From Diphasiastrum complanatum (Eukaryota > Streptophyta > Lycopodiopsida > Lycopodiales > Lycopodiaceae), in assembly GCA_029204225.1 (NCBI GenBank), contig CM055098.1, positions 48,818,088-48,882,087 of the forward strand: a stretch of 64,000 nucleotides of DNA. Reading direction: 5' to 3'. Shown here one piece after another: positions 35,108 to 46,479 of this stretch. The notes beneath the pieces were generated by a model. It saw only the letters and a program-made list of their open reading frames with translations, did not search any database and was not told the origin of the DNA. The stretch's first letter is position 1. Every line of letters starts with the position of its first letter. Position numbers and translations under genes: made by a program.

Positions 35108-35630
35108 AGGGCACGATAACCCATGGATTGTTATATGAGAGGCATCATACTTTACCAGTTTTACAGGGCTTTGTTGATTCAGATTGGGCAGGCTGTATTG
35201 ATGACATGAGATCTACCACACGTTATATATTTCATGTTGGTAATGGTGTATTTTCTTGGTCAAGTAAGAAACAAGACACAGTTGCTCTTTCTACTACAGA
35301 AGTAGAATACAAAGCACTATGTTCAGCTACGCATGAAGCAGTTTGGCTAAGAAGAATGTTAGAAGACATTGGAATTCCGCAGAATAAGCCTACTATGATC
35401 AGATGTGACAGCTAGAGTGCCATACAACTAGCTAAAAATCCTGTATTTCATGCACACATGAAGCATATAGAAATTAAGTATCATTTCATTAGAGAAAAGT
35501 TGTTATCTAATGAAATAGACATAGTGCATTGTAAGACAGAGAATCAGTTAGCTGATATATTCACTGAACCTTTAAGTACTGATAAGTTTGAGTTTTTTAG
35601 AGAAAAGCTCTTTGTAAGAAAGATAAACTA
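35108..35630 (+). pseudogene. RNase H part of element D
   Basis: Has YVKGTITHGLLYERHHTLPV, FVDSDWAGCIDDMRSTTRY and SWSSKKQDTVALSTTEVEY, then HIEIKYHFIREKLL and LADIFTEPLSTDKF. These are the Copia RNase H blocks through to the usual pol end, with the purine tract and 3' LTR directly after. Confidence 0.85.
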
Positions 35631-35645
35631 GGGCTTAAGGGAGAG

Positions 35646-35987
35646 TGTTAGAATAAGTAAGCTCAAGTTTCTCTCACAGTTCATGACTTTCCGTGTTCAG
35701 CAGTGATTTCGAGTTTTTTACTGTCTTTGTGATAGTATGCATGTGTGCCAGTTTGACGGTACACGTAGTGTAAGTTGGGACACACATCCCGTAACGGGGA
35801 CCAAACTGCCATGCAGCAGTATCCCACAAGAATTAGACTTTGTATATATATATCTTTCAATCTCTTTTGTAAATATAGTTCAGAAGTGTTCTCTTGGGTT
35901 TGTGTGTGATCTCTCTTTATTGTTAATCTGATTGATGTCAGATTGCTTGCAAATTAGCTAACTATACTACCAGTAAGATCCTTGACA
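35646..35987 (+). repeat. Element D 3' LTR
   Basis: Pairs with 32155-32494 and is followed by the TTTTC duplication. Confidence 0.9.
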
Positions 35988-36356
35988 TTTTCATGACTAG
36001 AGTGATGTCAGTAATGACCGCAAGAATCGCATCATTGACCAGCTGCGTAGTGAGTTTCATGTCCCATTTCAAGGAGGGTGATACGGTAATTACTTTATTT
36101 GACAGCAGTTTTTGTCGAATGGAATTTCTATAGCTAATACACTTGAAGCATTTGATTATTCGTAGTATGAAGTTTTTTGAATGTTTGCTATTCTTATTGT
36201 GGATGTTTTTGATGTGTATCTAAATGGTTGTGAATTCTTAGTAATTGTTAACTCAGTAAAACTAGATCATGAAAATACAATGAAAATCAGATCATGAGTA
36301 GATTTTAAAATGTATTTACATCATAATTACCTCATGCTTTACCATTGTCCAGGTCA

Positions 36357-36628
36357 GTAGACCATAGGATAGAGTTAATTCTAGGAAGTCAATCTATCTC
36401 TAGATGGCCTTATAGGTTCTCTCAAAAAGAGGAGATAGAGTTTTCAATTCAAATATAAAACTATCTAAGGATGGGATATATCCAACCTAGTAAGTCTCAT
36501 TCTTCTGAAAGCAAAGAAGGATGGAGGTTTCCGAATGTGTGTGGATTACAAGGGGTTAAACAAAGTGACTATTATGAATACATATCAATTACCCAAGATG
36601 GATGACTTTGTAGATTGTTTAGGTGAGA
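36357..36628 (+). pseudogene. Ty3 reverse transcriptase scrap
   Basis: The stretch reads, over more than one frame, like the start of Ty3 RT: DHRIELILG, then YIQPSKS, then a KKDGGFRMCVDYKGLNKVTI block with YQLPKMDDFV. It is the entry region of RT ahead of the catalytic box. No other part of that element is adjacent. Old and broken. Confidence 0.7.
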
Positions 36629-36639
36629 TAAGAACATGA

Positions 36640-37437
36640 TGACAAAAAAAAAAAGAAATGACTTGACGACCCAATTTTTTTAAATTTATTAATTTTTTTT
36701 AAAAAGGATCCAAATTTAAAATGCTTGAAATAAATATATTGTAATGGTAAAAAAATATTGTATTTTGCAAGAAAATAACTTAAGCTACAAAAATTTGGTC
36801 AATAGATTTTTATAAATAGCTTAAAATTAGTTTATATTAAATAATAATACTATTCAAAATAAAATCATTAGATACACAACCACTAAAATACCTAAAAAAT
36901 ATTTTTTGCTTACTAAAAACAAAAGTTAGAGTTTTTTTTTTTTCTAGATTACAATTCTTGTATCGAAAAAAATATTTTTTAAGCTATGTTAAAAATTTAA
37001 ATCAATATTTTTTAAAATTTTAAATTTTTGAAAATCTTTACTTACACCCACATAAGTTTATTAAATATTTAAACATTAAATAAACGGAAATAAAATTACT
37101 TTACAATACTCAAGATTAAACTATTTGTGATAATATTTAAACCGCCTTGAAAAAAATCTAAATTTTTTTTCATTTCTTATAATTTTTAACAATATTTTCT
37201 TTACAAAAAATATTATAAAAACACATCTAAAATTAAAATATTGTAAACTTGACAAATCATTACAATTTTAATTTTTGGTAATAATTATCAATGTTAAAAT
37301 TTTTAAAATATTTCAAATTTTAAATTTCAAATCGTTAAAAAATAAATTTAAAAATATTAAACCAATAAAAAAGAATTCAAAACACAATACATCAAAAAAT
37401 ATAAACACAATTATTCTTTAAAACAAAAGAGAATTTT
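36640..37437. other. A+T-rich non-coding stretch
   Basis: About 800 bp of very A+T-rich sequence with homopolymer runs. It lies immediately downstream of the minus-strand methyltransferase relic and may be its 3' region. I see no gene, LTR or clear repeat in it. Confidence 0.6.
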
Positions 37438-40302
37438 TTATTCCAAAAAATCATCAATGTCATTTACATCTTTTTCTTTTGTTTTTTCTTGAGTAGCCAC
37501 TGTACTATCAAGTGGCATCTCTTCTACAATTTTCTCGACTACACATTGTAATCTTGAACCAAGACATCAGCAAATTCTCCTGTGTCGCCTACTTTTCCAC
37601 TAGCACGAGGCTGAGGTTCCTTGGACAAGGGAATTATTGTATCCTCGCTGTCCAAACTCTTTCCCACCTCAGATTATTCATTTGGCAAAATTGAAAGAGA
37701 TTTCATTCTCACTTTTACAAAATCAACTAAATTAGTATCTAAATCTACTGTAGCAACATGTCTGTCTTTCTGAACAGCACATGCGCTCGTAGTACCGCTA
37801 CTGTTAAATAAATCTAAAACCCAATCAGTTGGGTGAGAAAAAATATCAATTAAATGATTAATTAATTGTTGTGGCTTTAGGGACAAGCCATGGAACTCGT
37901 CATTAGATTTTTTAATTTCTTTGTGACAGTTGGATATTGGAACAAGTTTCCAAAACTTATCAATTCGGAAGTGTTATAATACAGCATCGAGCATTTGCCA
38001 TCCAAAGAATAATAACCGATGGTTATGTATTCTATATCATTACAAAGTCGAGCTCCTTCCGAGTTCTTGACATTGGGCTTGTACCTGACATGGAACATTA
38101 CAAGTAGAATCAATTTAAAATTTTAATTTCAAAATAAAAAATTTAAAATAAAATTATGAATTAAAATACGAACTGATAATTCAGGAACTTAAGAACTTAC
38201 CACACAACATTCTCAATTCTCGCATTATAGAAAGTTAGTAGAGCTTTCTATACTGATGTTGACTGCCAAGAAGAATGAAAAATAACAATTCTTCAAATTG
38301 GAGAAGTTGTGACTTCAAGAAAGCCTTGGATAAAACTATGGATTTCAGTAAATTTAAAACAAGTATCATCATTTAATGATTTCTTCATCTAAAATCCATA
38401 TGGTATATCGACGATGCAGAGTGTATAAGGCCTTTTTTTTTTAAATTTTAAAATTTCTCTGCAATCGCCCTCCTCAACAGAGTAAAAGCATGGTTGATTA
38501 TCGACACTTTTGGGAAGGTAGTCCTCTAATGGATCCTTTTCCGCAATGGTCTCACCCCGTGCCAATTTCTCCCAATCCCTTTTTTCTGCTTTTGCCTTCA
38601 GAATATGTCTCTTGAATTGCTTTGGAAGGACTTTGTTTTTTTTGTCTTCGGAAGACTGAAAAAGAAAAAGCTATGCTTGGCATGGGAGACAAAAAATATA
38701 AAATAGAATAGGAGACTTAACTTATCAAAAAAACAATTTAAATAAAAAAAAGCTATGTTTAGCATAGGAGACATAGAATATAGAAAAGAAACAATTAATA
38801 AGCACCTATGCTAAGCATAGGTGAAATAAATACCATGTCTCTAAACAAAATAAAAAATGGACTCAACGCTTCATTTCGGTTGCTCAAAGGATAAAGCCTT
38901 TGGCACTCATCCAAATCTTGACAATTTGACTTTGTCACAAAGGTTTGTAAAAAAAATGAATTCTTTATATCACGGTCATCTTCATCCGGTAGTCCTGATC
39001 AATATTGTGGTCCCAAGCCAATAATTTTGCTTCTTCCACTATCAGACTAGCAAATGCAATGACACTCACAGTTTGAAAGCTTGGGATATGGGGATACTCT
39101 TGAGATAATTGTTTTCGAGCTTGTAAACTGTGTATCCCCCCAAGAACAAAAATTGATATGAATCTAATAAAGAAAAATCAAAATTTACAAAATCGTTGCA
39201 TTCGTTGGGATCAACCAAAACAACAAAGGGAGTAATTATGGCCTGTGTATGATCTTTAGATTTTATTTTTAAATTATGTACATGTGTTTCATTAGGCTCT
39301 CTAAGTTCCATTGGCCTGTCTCCTGTTATTGGGTCTACAAGTGGCCTATCACACTGATTTATGTAAAAAATTAAAGTTGTTTCTTTTATTTTTTTTGTTT
39401 TATGGATATCTTCTCTTAATTTGACAAGTTCGGAGCTGTCCTGTAATGGGCGGATGGATGCACCAGGTAGCAACAAAGATGGTTCGGTGGTGGCTTTTTT
39501 GCTTTCAGCAGAAGGGATGAACTTATGGTGATGTGTAGCCATGGTCTTTGGGCGTGACTTAGGTCTAGTGGGCGAAGTCTCAGAAATATTATGAGATCTT
39601 TTTTTCTTTGGATGAGGGATGGCTACGGTTTCATCCTCAACATTTTCAGAGGCCGGATTTGTGACCTGAGCAGTGGTAGAAGCGGACTTACGATGTCCAA
39701 TAGATACACCTTTTGAAATCCTTAATAAATAGACCGGATCTTTTCCCTCAACAATAGCAGCTAAAACCAATTTTAAGCATTGCTTCATGCTCTGGACAGA
39801 AACAAAAATCAAATTTAAAATATAATGACTAAAAGCTTAAATTTAAAAGTTTAAATAATTTTATATCTAATAACAACTATACTAAGCATGAAACAAACAT
39901 GATCAAAAATATATTTTATAATTACTCACCAAAGTAACTAGAGCTTTATCAAAATAGGCTTTGATGGCCTCGTACAAAGTTGGATCTTTATCATAGTCTC
40001 GTTCAGAATGAAAATAGAACGAGACTTATTCGTCTCCTTTACAAGTATATTCACAAAACCTTTTTCTTGATCCTCATTTGCTTGATCAGCAAGCAATCTT
40101 CCTTGAACTTTGAATTGTGAGTCTCCTTGGCCAGACTTCTCACCTAAATGAATAAAAAGCTCCGAAAGCTTTGTGTTGTTGACCCCTTTGGTGAAATAGT
40201 ACATGAATTTTTTTATATCTTTTAACAAAATATCTTTAGGTTTTCCCAAAATTTTAAAAGAAATCCTCGACATCTCAAAAATTATCAAAGACAATTGAAA
40301 AT
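37438..40302 (-). pseudogene. ParB-like / N4-N6 DNA methyltransferase gene relic with introns
   Basis: Exons inferred from canonical splice sites: 39930-40302, 38834-39791, 38201-38655 and 37438-38084; introns start GTGAGT, GTATTT and GTAAGT and end CAG. At least one more 5' exon probably lies between 40881 and 41095. The second listed exon carries a ParB-like region (TPFVVLVDP about 39207-39233, LGG about 39135-39143). The third has the catalytic motif IV as DIPYG (38395-38409). The last has the SAM-binding motif VLDLFNSSGTT (37788-37820). Motif IV before motif I is the beta-class order of N4/N6 amino-methyltransferases. A putative C-terminus is DIDDFLE. About six breaks make it a relic. ParB assignment is less sure than methyltransferase. 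Whether it is a host gene or cargo of an unknown transposon is open. Confidence 0.6.
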
Positions 40303-41394
40303 CTGCAAAAAAAAAGAATTTTTAGAAAAATTTAAAACGCTATTGTAATGAAAATATTGAAAACTTTAATAAAACAAGCCTTTTTTGTGAAAAAAAATTA
40401 AAAACAAAACTACAAATTCAACATATTTTCTTACTAAAACATCTCAAAAGGATCACTTTTCTGAGACAAAGTGTTGTAAAACAAGAAAATACGAGTAGCA
40501 ACCTATGCTAAGCATAGGTTGCTCTTGTCCAACCTATGCTGAGTATAGGATGTCTTCGCTATTTGCTTGCTAACATATGCTAAGCATAGGTTGGAAGAGG
40601 ACCAGAGATGCAACCTATGCTCAACATATGTCGAACCGTGGTAAGAATAAAGAAATAATTCCGAAATCCTATGCTGGGCATAGGATATTACTAAGGATCC
40701 GAGCACAACCTATGCTTAGCATAGGATAAAGGAGAGGACTGGTGCAGGCATCTATGCTAAGCATAGGTTACCCATGTTGCAAGAAGATGAATACAAATTA
40801 AAATATGAATATTTTCTAAAGCAAGAATTTATTACCCATGCTAAGCATAGAGCAAAGCTAGAAAATGACAATAATCTTACCGTCAAAAAATCTGGAAGCG
40901 AGAACGTATGCGAAATCTTATAGAAAGCTGTGACTTGGTCGTAGCGATTGCTCTGGTAGCATGTGGGCTTCTGAATTCGCAAATGAGGTGAGTTATGCTT
41001 GGACTATGCTCCTTAAATAATTTTTTTTTTGAGACCCCCGTCTCACGCCAGTCCTCCAGCTTACTTCGGGACCAAGTTGCCATGACTCGCCTCACCCCAC
41101 ACCGACCTCAAGTATTAGCCCGGACAGTCCAAACCTAATCCTAACCCTGACCCTAATCCTAACTCTAAGAATGCTGCCAAACAGTATTTAAGACATGGTA
41201 GCCGCATGAAATTTTTATTAATCAGTTACTTTTTAGGCTTGTTGCTCATTTGCATTTAGTTGGTTTTTCTGTGTACATCTATTGAGGTTCACATAGGTTT
41301 TTATTTGTTCTATGACCAGCATAGGTTGCAATTATGTTTGAGAAGCACATTTAGTGTGGTGTTAACTATTTGAACGGTTCTATGCTTAGCATAA
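38671..41394. repeat. Dispersed palindrome family, core CTATGCTWAGCATAG
   Basis: About 14 copies. Exact 15-bp cores are at 38806-38820, 40503-40517, 40710-40724 and 40752-40766. One- or few-mismatch copies lie near 38671, 38753, 39877, 40533, 40575, 40614, 40668, 40836, 41310 and 41380. The best copies extend to AACCTATGCTAAGCATAGGTT, arms of 10 bp around one central base. The densest cluster (40501-40850) has spacings of about 30-85 bp. All copies lie in the introns or the 5' flank of the minus-strand methyltransferase relic, none in the inferred exons. Confidence 0.85.
41131..41165. repeat. Short telomere-like degenerate repeat
   Basis: About five imperfect units of CCTAA(T/C)CCTAACCCTGACC type. 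Too short and degenerate to be more than a telomere-like scrap or chance low-complexity tract. Confidence 0.4.
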
Positions 41395-41415
41395 GTACGT
41401 AGTTAAAAAAAAAAT

Positions 41416-42370
41416 TTGAGGTTACGATGTTCTACCTCTTCTATTCCAGTAGTTGTAACTCAATATGTTGCAACAAGTGCAACATCTTCATCTGACATTC
41501 CCAATGAAAGCTTTTTTTATAAAGCCACTCCTGAATCTGAACATATTTTGGTAAACGATGTGGCATCATCATCATTTATCCATTCATCATCTGAAATTCC
41601 TCAAGCAAGTACTTTTCAAGAAATGATGCATGTAACTCAACTTGTATCAAATCTTTCGACCTCGTCCTCCTCTTTAGATAACAGGCTCGGCACAACTAGA
41701 ACATTGTTCTTTTGAACAAGTTGAATCATTGAGTGATGAGTCAAAAGCTTCAATTCCCTCAGTTACTGATTCTAGTAAATCAACAGATCCACGTAAGTCT
41801 GTCGATCCGCGACGTTCAAGCTTTTCTCATGTTCATAGGAGACCTTCTCAAAGTGATGTTCGTCGTGTTAAATCTAAAAGGGCTATATTCGTTGAAAATT
41901 TAGAGCCTTCTGAGGGTCCAGAACATCTTGGGGTTGGAGCCAGAATTCCCAGTCATGAAATTTCAACACCTTCTCAATTAGTTCAAGCACCTACTAGTGT
42001 AACAGGTTCAATTTATAAATCAGACTCCAAACAAAATAAAAATACAAGAGAGACTTGAGATCCTCACCTGATTTAACGAATCATCAAAAACAATTGATTA
42101 CAAAATCTGAGATTCGAAAAGTACGAAATATTATTTGTTGCTCATCCTGTTGTTTGCAAAAGCTGAGTATCAGAGAAATTGAAGAATTAAGATCAAACTT
42201 CTTTTTATGAAGTAAGGATGAGAGAAATTACTATTTGTGTGCAATAGTGAGGCCGAACAAAAATTCATTTTCGTATTTTTTAAATGCTTTGGAGGTTTGT
42301 CGCAAAGCTTACAAAGCAATTCACGAAATCGGAAACTCACGGCTTCAATGAATGCATGCACGACTTCAGA
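41416..42370 (+). pseudogene. Unidentified Ser-rich to Cys-cluster coding relic
   Basis: Coding-like plus-strand text over more than one frame. 41416-41715 is Ser/Thr-rich (SSIPVVVTQYVATSATSSSD). 41729-42058 is Ser/Arg/Pro-rich (STDPRKSVDPRRSSFSHVHR). From about 42057 it reads IICCSSCCLQKLSIREIEEL and then DERNYYLCAIV and CRKAYKAIHEIGNSRLQ. The last part resembles the cysteine-cluster region seen in many uncharacterised plant transposase-like proteins, but I cannot name a family. It points away from the methyltransferase relic, with the palindrome cluster between them. Several breaks; joined to a Copia scrap at 42373. Confidence 0.4.
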
Positions 42371-42372
42371 AA

Positions 42373-42850
42373 GACCCAAATTCGACACTTGGATCTCTCA
42401 TCTATGCAATGGTCTGTACAAGACCTGACATCTCTTTTGCAGTTAGCTCACTCAACCAATATATGGCTAATCTTGGCATTGCCCATTGAAAGGCTCTCAT
42501 AAGAGTCATGAGATATATTCGAACTACCATGGACCAGTGCATTTGCTATGGAGAAGTCAGCAACGACAATCTTTATCAACTTAGTGGATATTCTGATGCA
42601 AGCTGGGGAGGAGATGTAGACAATCGTAAGTCCACATCTGGATTTACATTCTTCTTCAACGGCACTCCTATCTCATGAAACAGTCGTAAGCAAACCTCTA
42701 TCGTTCTTTCTTCTACAGAAGCAGAATACATTGTTGCTTCTCAACCTATTAAAGAAGCATTTTGGATGAGAAATTTACTGTGAGACATTAGTTTGTATCC
42801 GTACAACCTAAAACCATATTCTGTGATAATCCATTGCTCAAACTTATCAA
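42373..42850 (+). pseudogene. Copia RT end / RNase H scrap
   Basis: Encodes GSLIYAMVCTRPDISFAVS, HWKALIRVMRYIRTTMDQ, GYSDASWGGDVDNRKSTSG and SSTEAEYIVASQPIKEAFWM in neighbouring frames. These are the end of Copia RT and most of RNase H. No LTR adjoins it. Confidence 0.75.
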
Positions 42851-43619
42851 TAGTCATAATAAAATTCATATCAATTGTCAATACTTGTTGTTGATGATAT
42901 TTTAGCAAACTCCAAGATTAAGACATATATTTTTTCAATCGACTTGTTTCTTTGACAAATTTTGTTAATGTAAACTACCAAAATAAATTCTTCTACCCAA
43001 TGCTTTGTCATTTCTGCCCACACTATTTTAGATGGTTAACCATTCTATGTACATTAGAGTTTATAGCTAATTGGAAATAGTATAACTTTTAAAAAGTAGC
43101 TTTGATTGCTCTCAACGAGAGCTTTCCAACGACCCCCTACAATGAACCAGTTTTGAGCTACCATTCAAAAGTTATAGGCATTCAAAGTGTAAGGAAAAGC
43201 TCCTCAAGATCTTGCTTACAAGACAAACACAAAGAGAACACGATGGAGCAAAACCACCCAACCAATGAGAAATCACCCCCGAGCCACGAAATAAGATGCA
43301 AGTGTAGACAGAGAAAATTAGTAATGAAAAGCTAGCAATGGAATGGTAGGAGAGCAAGTTCCTACTAGGATATATAGCCCCCAGCCTCACCTGTGCAGAA
43401 ACCCATGCAAGCAAGGTAAATCTCCAAAATCACTTTTCATTACTATTGATACTCTACACATGCCTATAGTCATCCTAACCCATGCATTAGCTCCACTGAT
43501 GTGTCTAGGCCCTCACAAGCTTACTAATTACATTTCTAGCCTAGTTTGAAATAACGAGGTGTAAATAATAATCTCGCATAATATATAGGAGTACCATGTA
43601 TCCAAGTCTAAGATTATGT
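42851..43619. other. Stretch with no recognised feature
   Basis: Only short frames on both strands. 43090-43200 contains text like TTTTGAGCTACCATTCAAAAG, common in retroelement untranslated regions, but nothing firm can be assigned. Confidence 0.4.
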
Positions 43620-44212
43620 TGAATCCTATATGCAAGACATGGACGTGACTACTTATGTCCTCAGAAGTGAAAATTAGGGAAGTTATTTTTTTGCTTTCAA
43701 CTCTCTCCCATGAATCATCATCCTCAGTTCTAATCAAGCACTCAAAGATAGAATGACTTCTCAATTGTTTATCTCTAGTTTTGAGCACTTTCTAAAGTTC
43801 CAAAAGTATACTAACATTAACATCTTCTAAATGAGATAAATCCTCGTCATATCCAACTATATCACCTATATATAAACCTGATTTTAGCTAGCTTACATGA
43901 AACACTGAGTGTGTAGTAGATTTTATCTTGAAGATCTAGTTCGTAAGCTAGAGAACCAATTTTTTGTACAATCCTGAATGGTCCACAAAATCAAGTAGAC
44001 AATTTATAATGCATTTTGGTATGTAATGTCCTAGAATCGTTTGGAATTCTAAAATATACCCAATCATCAGCTTTAAAATTTCTAGGAGATCTCTTAAGAT
44101 TGGCATAGTGCTTAGCTCTATCCTAAGCACTATGGATACTATCTTTAGCCACTTACAGCATATCATGCATACTATCTTAACATATTTCATCTCCACATTG
44201 ATCTAGGTCAGA
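43620..44212 (-). pseudogene. Ty3 chromovirus integrase end and chromodomain scrap
   Basis: The minus strand reads, in pieces, HYANLKRSPRNFKADDWVYF and then CGPFRIVQKIGSLAYELDL, the integrase C-terminal GPF/Y block. Further on is VLKTRDKQLRSHSI followed by DDSWERVESKK, the form of the chromodomain in plant chromoviruses (KxRxxQLR...ATWE). No RT or LTR adjoins it. Old and broken. Confidence 0.65.
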
Positions 44213-44213
44213 C

Positions 44214-44555
44214 ATGATTCTTCATACCTTCTAGAACGTATCCTTCAGGCTGGATCATGTAGATGTCTTCTTGTATTACTCCATTCAGATAGGTTGTTTG
44301 CACATCGAGTTGATGCACTTCGAGGTCGACAACTGTAGCATATCATAGGAGGGCTTGGATCGATGAATGCTTGACTACTGGAGTGAAAGTCTTGCTATAG
44401 TTGACATTGGAGATCTGAGTGAATCCTCGTGCTACCAGTCTTGTCTTCCTTCGATCAATTGCTCCATTGGCATTGTACTTGATCTTGAAGATCCATTTGC
44501 AATCAATGATATTGCAGCCAGTAGGAGCTTCGATTAGTGACCATGTCTGTCTCCT
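44214..44555 (-). pseudogene. Copia RT scrap related to element J
   Basis: Minus-strand text gives GCNIIDCKWIFKIKYNANGA, TRLVARGFTQISNVNY and VHQLDVQTTYLNGVIQEDIY, the N-terminal RT blocks. It is nearly the same as the J segment at 51448-51888, so both belong to one Copia family. It sits directly before the LTR of element F. Confidence 0.8.
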
Positions 44556-44559
44556 TCTT

Positions 44560-46425
44560 CGCCTTTCTTTCGCTCCTTAGCAAAAAATGCAACACATTGT
44601 CCAAGTGGCCAGAATGCCTTAGAAATCATTTTTAAGTCACCTTCGTCTTTTTCGTCCTTTTCGCTGTTTTTAAATTTAAGGCACCTTCGCCTTCTCCTCT
44701 ACCTTCAATATAAGGCACTTTTCGGCTTTTTCGCCTTCTTCGCTGCGCCTTACGAATTTACATACCTTTAATGTAAGAGCACCTTCAGGAGCTACAAACC
44801 TTCAAGTTAAGGGCACCTTCAGGTGTTTTGGCTTTTTTGCGTTTTGCTACATTGGCTGACCGACGTCGCCAACTTATCAACAACCCTAAAACAGCTGGAC
44901 AACCAAATATCTTAAAGGCGGTTGGCAGTTACCAACTTTGTACATATGCAAAGACTGGCATAAATAGCATTAAAGGCTTGTAAGATATTTTGTTCCTCGA
45001 CACTTGTAAATCTATATATTAGCTTATTCAAGCTATGTAAGTATTAATTTTGAGTTAATTGAAACTCTCTTTCAATCAGAGTTTATATGTAGCCAGCATT
45101 ATCACGCTCAGCAAGCTGAAGTTATTACTTCAAGCTATTGTACTCACTGTTGATATTTATCAGAGTGCAATTTTTGTCTCACTACTATGTCGTTCATTTG
45201 CGCATTTTGTATGAATTCTTCTACTTGAATAATTCTGTTGCTAATTGTTGCATTTTCGTTCCTACACACCGCTCAATCCTCGAACTTCCGCTGCCGATTA
45301 CACTCACACGCGATTTTACGACATGGTATTAGAGCGGCCATTTCAAGTAATCTGCATTTCTACTGCAGATTATTAGTCTTGTTTCTATCAAGATGACTTT
45401 CTAGCAAACGCGCAGTCAACGGTATTCCAAAAGTCGTCGTTTCTACCAACAAACTCGTTCAACTAAAATGGATCCATCATCTAGTTCATCTCTCATTGAC
45501 AAACTCGATGGAGATAACTACCATCCCTGGAAATTCAAAATGAAGATTATACTTCTAGCCAAAGAACCGTGGGACATCGTTGATGGCATAGAGCTCAAAC
45601 TAGAAGGTGAGGCAACCGTCATCATCACCAAGTGGAGATTGAGAGATGGCAAAGCAGTTCCAACAACAAGCACATAGTGCTACAGCTAGTCACTCAAATC
45701 AGCAACAACAACAAGAAGAAGATGAAGCAACTTTCATGACCAAATTCGGAGAAAAATAGGATATCGATTCCTGGTATCTAGACTCCGGAGCAACTCAACA
45801 CATGACTCACCATCGTGACTGGTTCAAAGACTACAAGTCATTCACCCACTCTTGAGTTGTGCAACTTGGAATGGCTAGCTGCAAACCCAGTCACTTTCCA
45901 CTTGACCCTGGACTAAAGCTATCAAAGGAACAGTCTCCTCAAACTGAGGCAGAAAAGGAGGAGATGAAGCGCTACCTGTTTCAATCCATTATCGGCTCAC
46001 TGATGTACTCAATGATCTGCATGCGACCAAATTACCTTGCATATTCGATCAGTACACTCAGCCAGTTCCTGTCAAATTCAGACATAACTCATTGGAAAGT
46101 GCTAGCAAAGGTCATGAAGTACATTCAAGCAACGACAACTCTCAGCATCTGCTATGGAGGTAGCCAAATTGCCAAAATATCCTTGAAGCCTACACAGATG
46201 CGGATTGGGCAAGAGATGTCGACACCAGAAAATCAACTTTTTGATTTATATTTTTATACAACCAGGGCCCAATCTCATGGAACAGCTGGAAGCAGACCTC
46301 AGTTGCATTATCATCAACAGAATCCAATTACAGAGCTACCACAAATACAACCAAAGAGACGATTTGGCTTAGGCAACTACTTGCAGACCTCAATGTTGCA
46401 CAACCACTAGCCCATCCTAGACTAT
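44560..46425 (+). mobile_element. Copia element F (5' LTR and condensed coding remnants)
   Basis: LTR-like sequence from about 44560 to 45323 contains repeated GGCACCTTC(G/A)-type motifs and ends TTTTACGACA. The primer site TGGTATTAGAGCG (45324-45336) follows, and gag starts MDPSSSSSLIDKLDGDNYHP at 45468. A protease motif WYLDSGATQHMTHHRDWF and an RT-end/RNase H region (GSLMYSMICMRPN, FLSNSDITHWKVLAKVM) are also present. It is much shorter than a whole Copia element and no 3' LTR is seen. Several breaks. The left LTR edge is approximate. Confidence 0.65.
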
Positions 46426-46479
46426 TTCTATTATGGTAATTCCCATGTTCTCTCACTAACATTGATCCATTTTTTTAAT

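Larger units (their letters stand above)
32155..35987 (+). mobile_element. Copia element D
   Basis: LTRs are 32155-32494 (340 bp) and 35646-35987 (342 bp), TGYTAGAATAAG...CCTTRACA. The primer site TGGTATCAGAGCC is at 32495, a purine tract AAGGGAGAG abuts the 3' LTR, and perfect TTTTC duplications lie at 32150-32154 and 35988-35992. The leader of about 1.25 kb resembles 24871-26450. Parts seen are gag, a knuckle-like motif, protease, pre-integrase segment and RNase H. At 3.8 kb it is shorter than a complete Copia element. LTRs differ by about 5 percent. Broken, several changes. Confidence 0.9.

Noticed and set aside
40501-40850. Regularly spaced short palindromes suggested a CRISPR-like array.
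   Set aside because: Units are imperfect, spacing varies from about 30 to 85 bp, copies also lie in introns, no cas-like genes are present, and the setting is a plant genome.
41131-41165. Possible interstitial telomere marking a fusion.
   Set aside because: Only a handful of degenerate units in about 35 bp; too short to support a chromosomal event.
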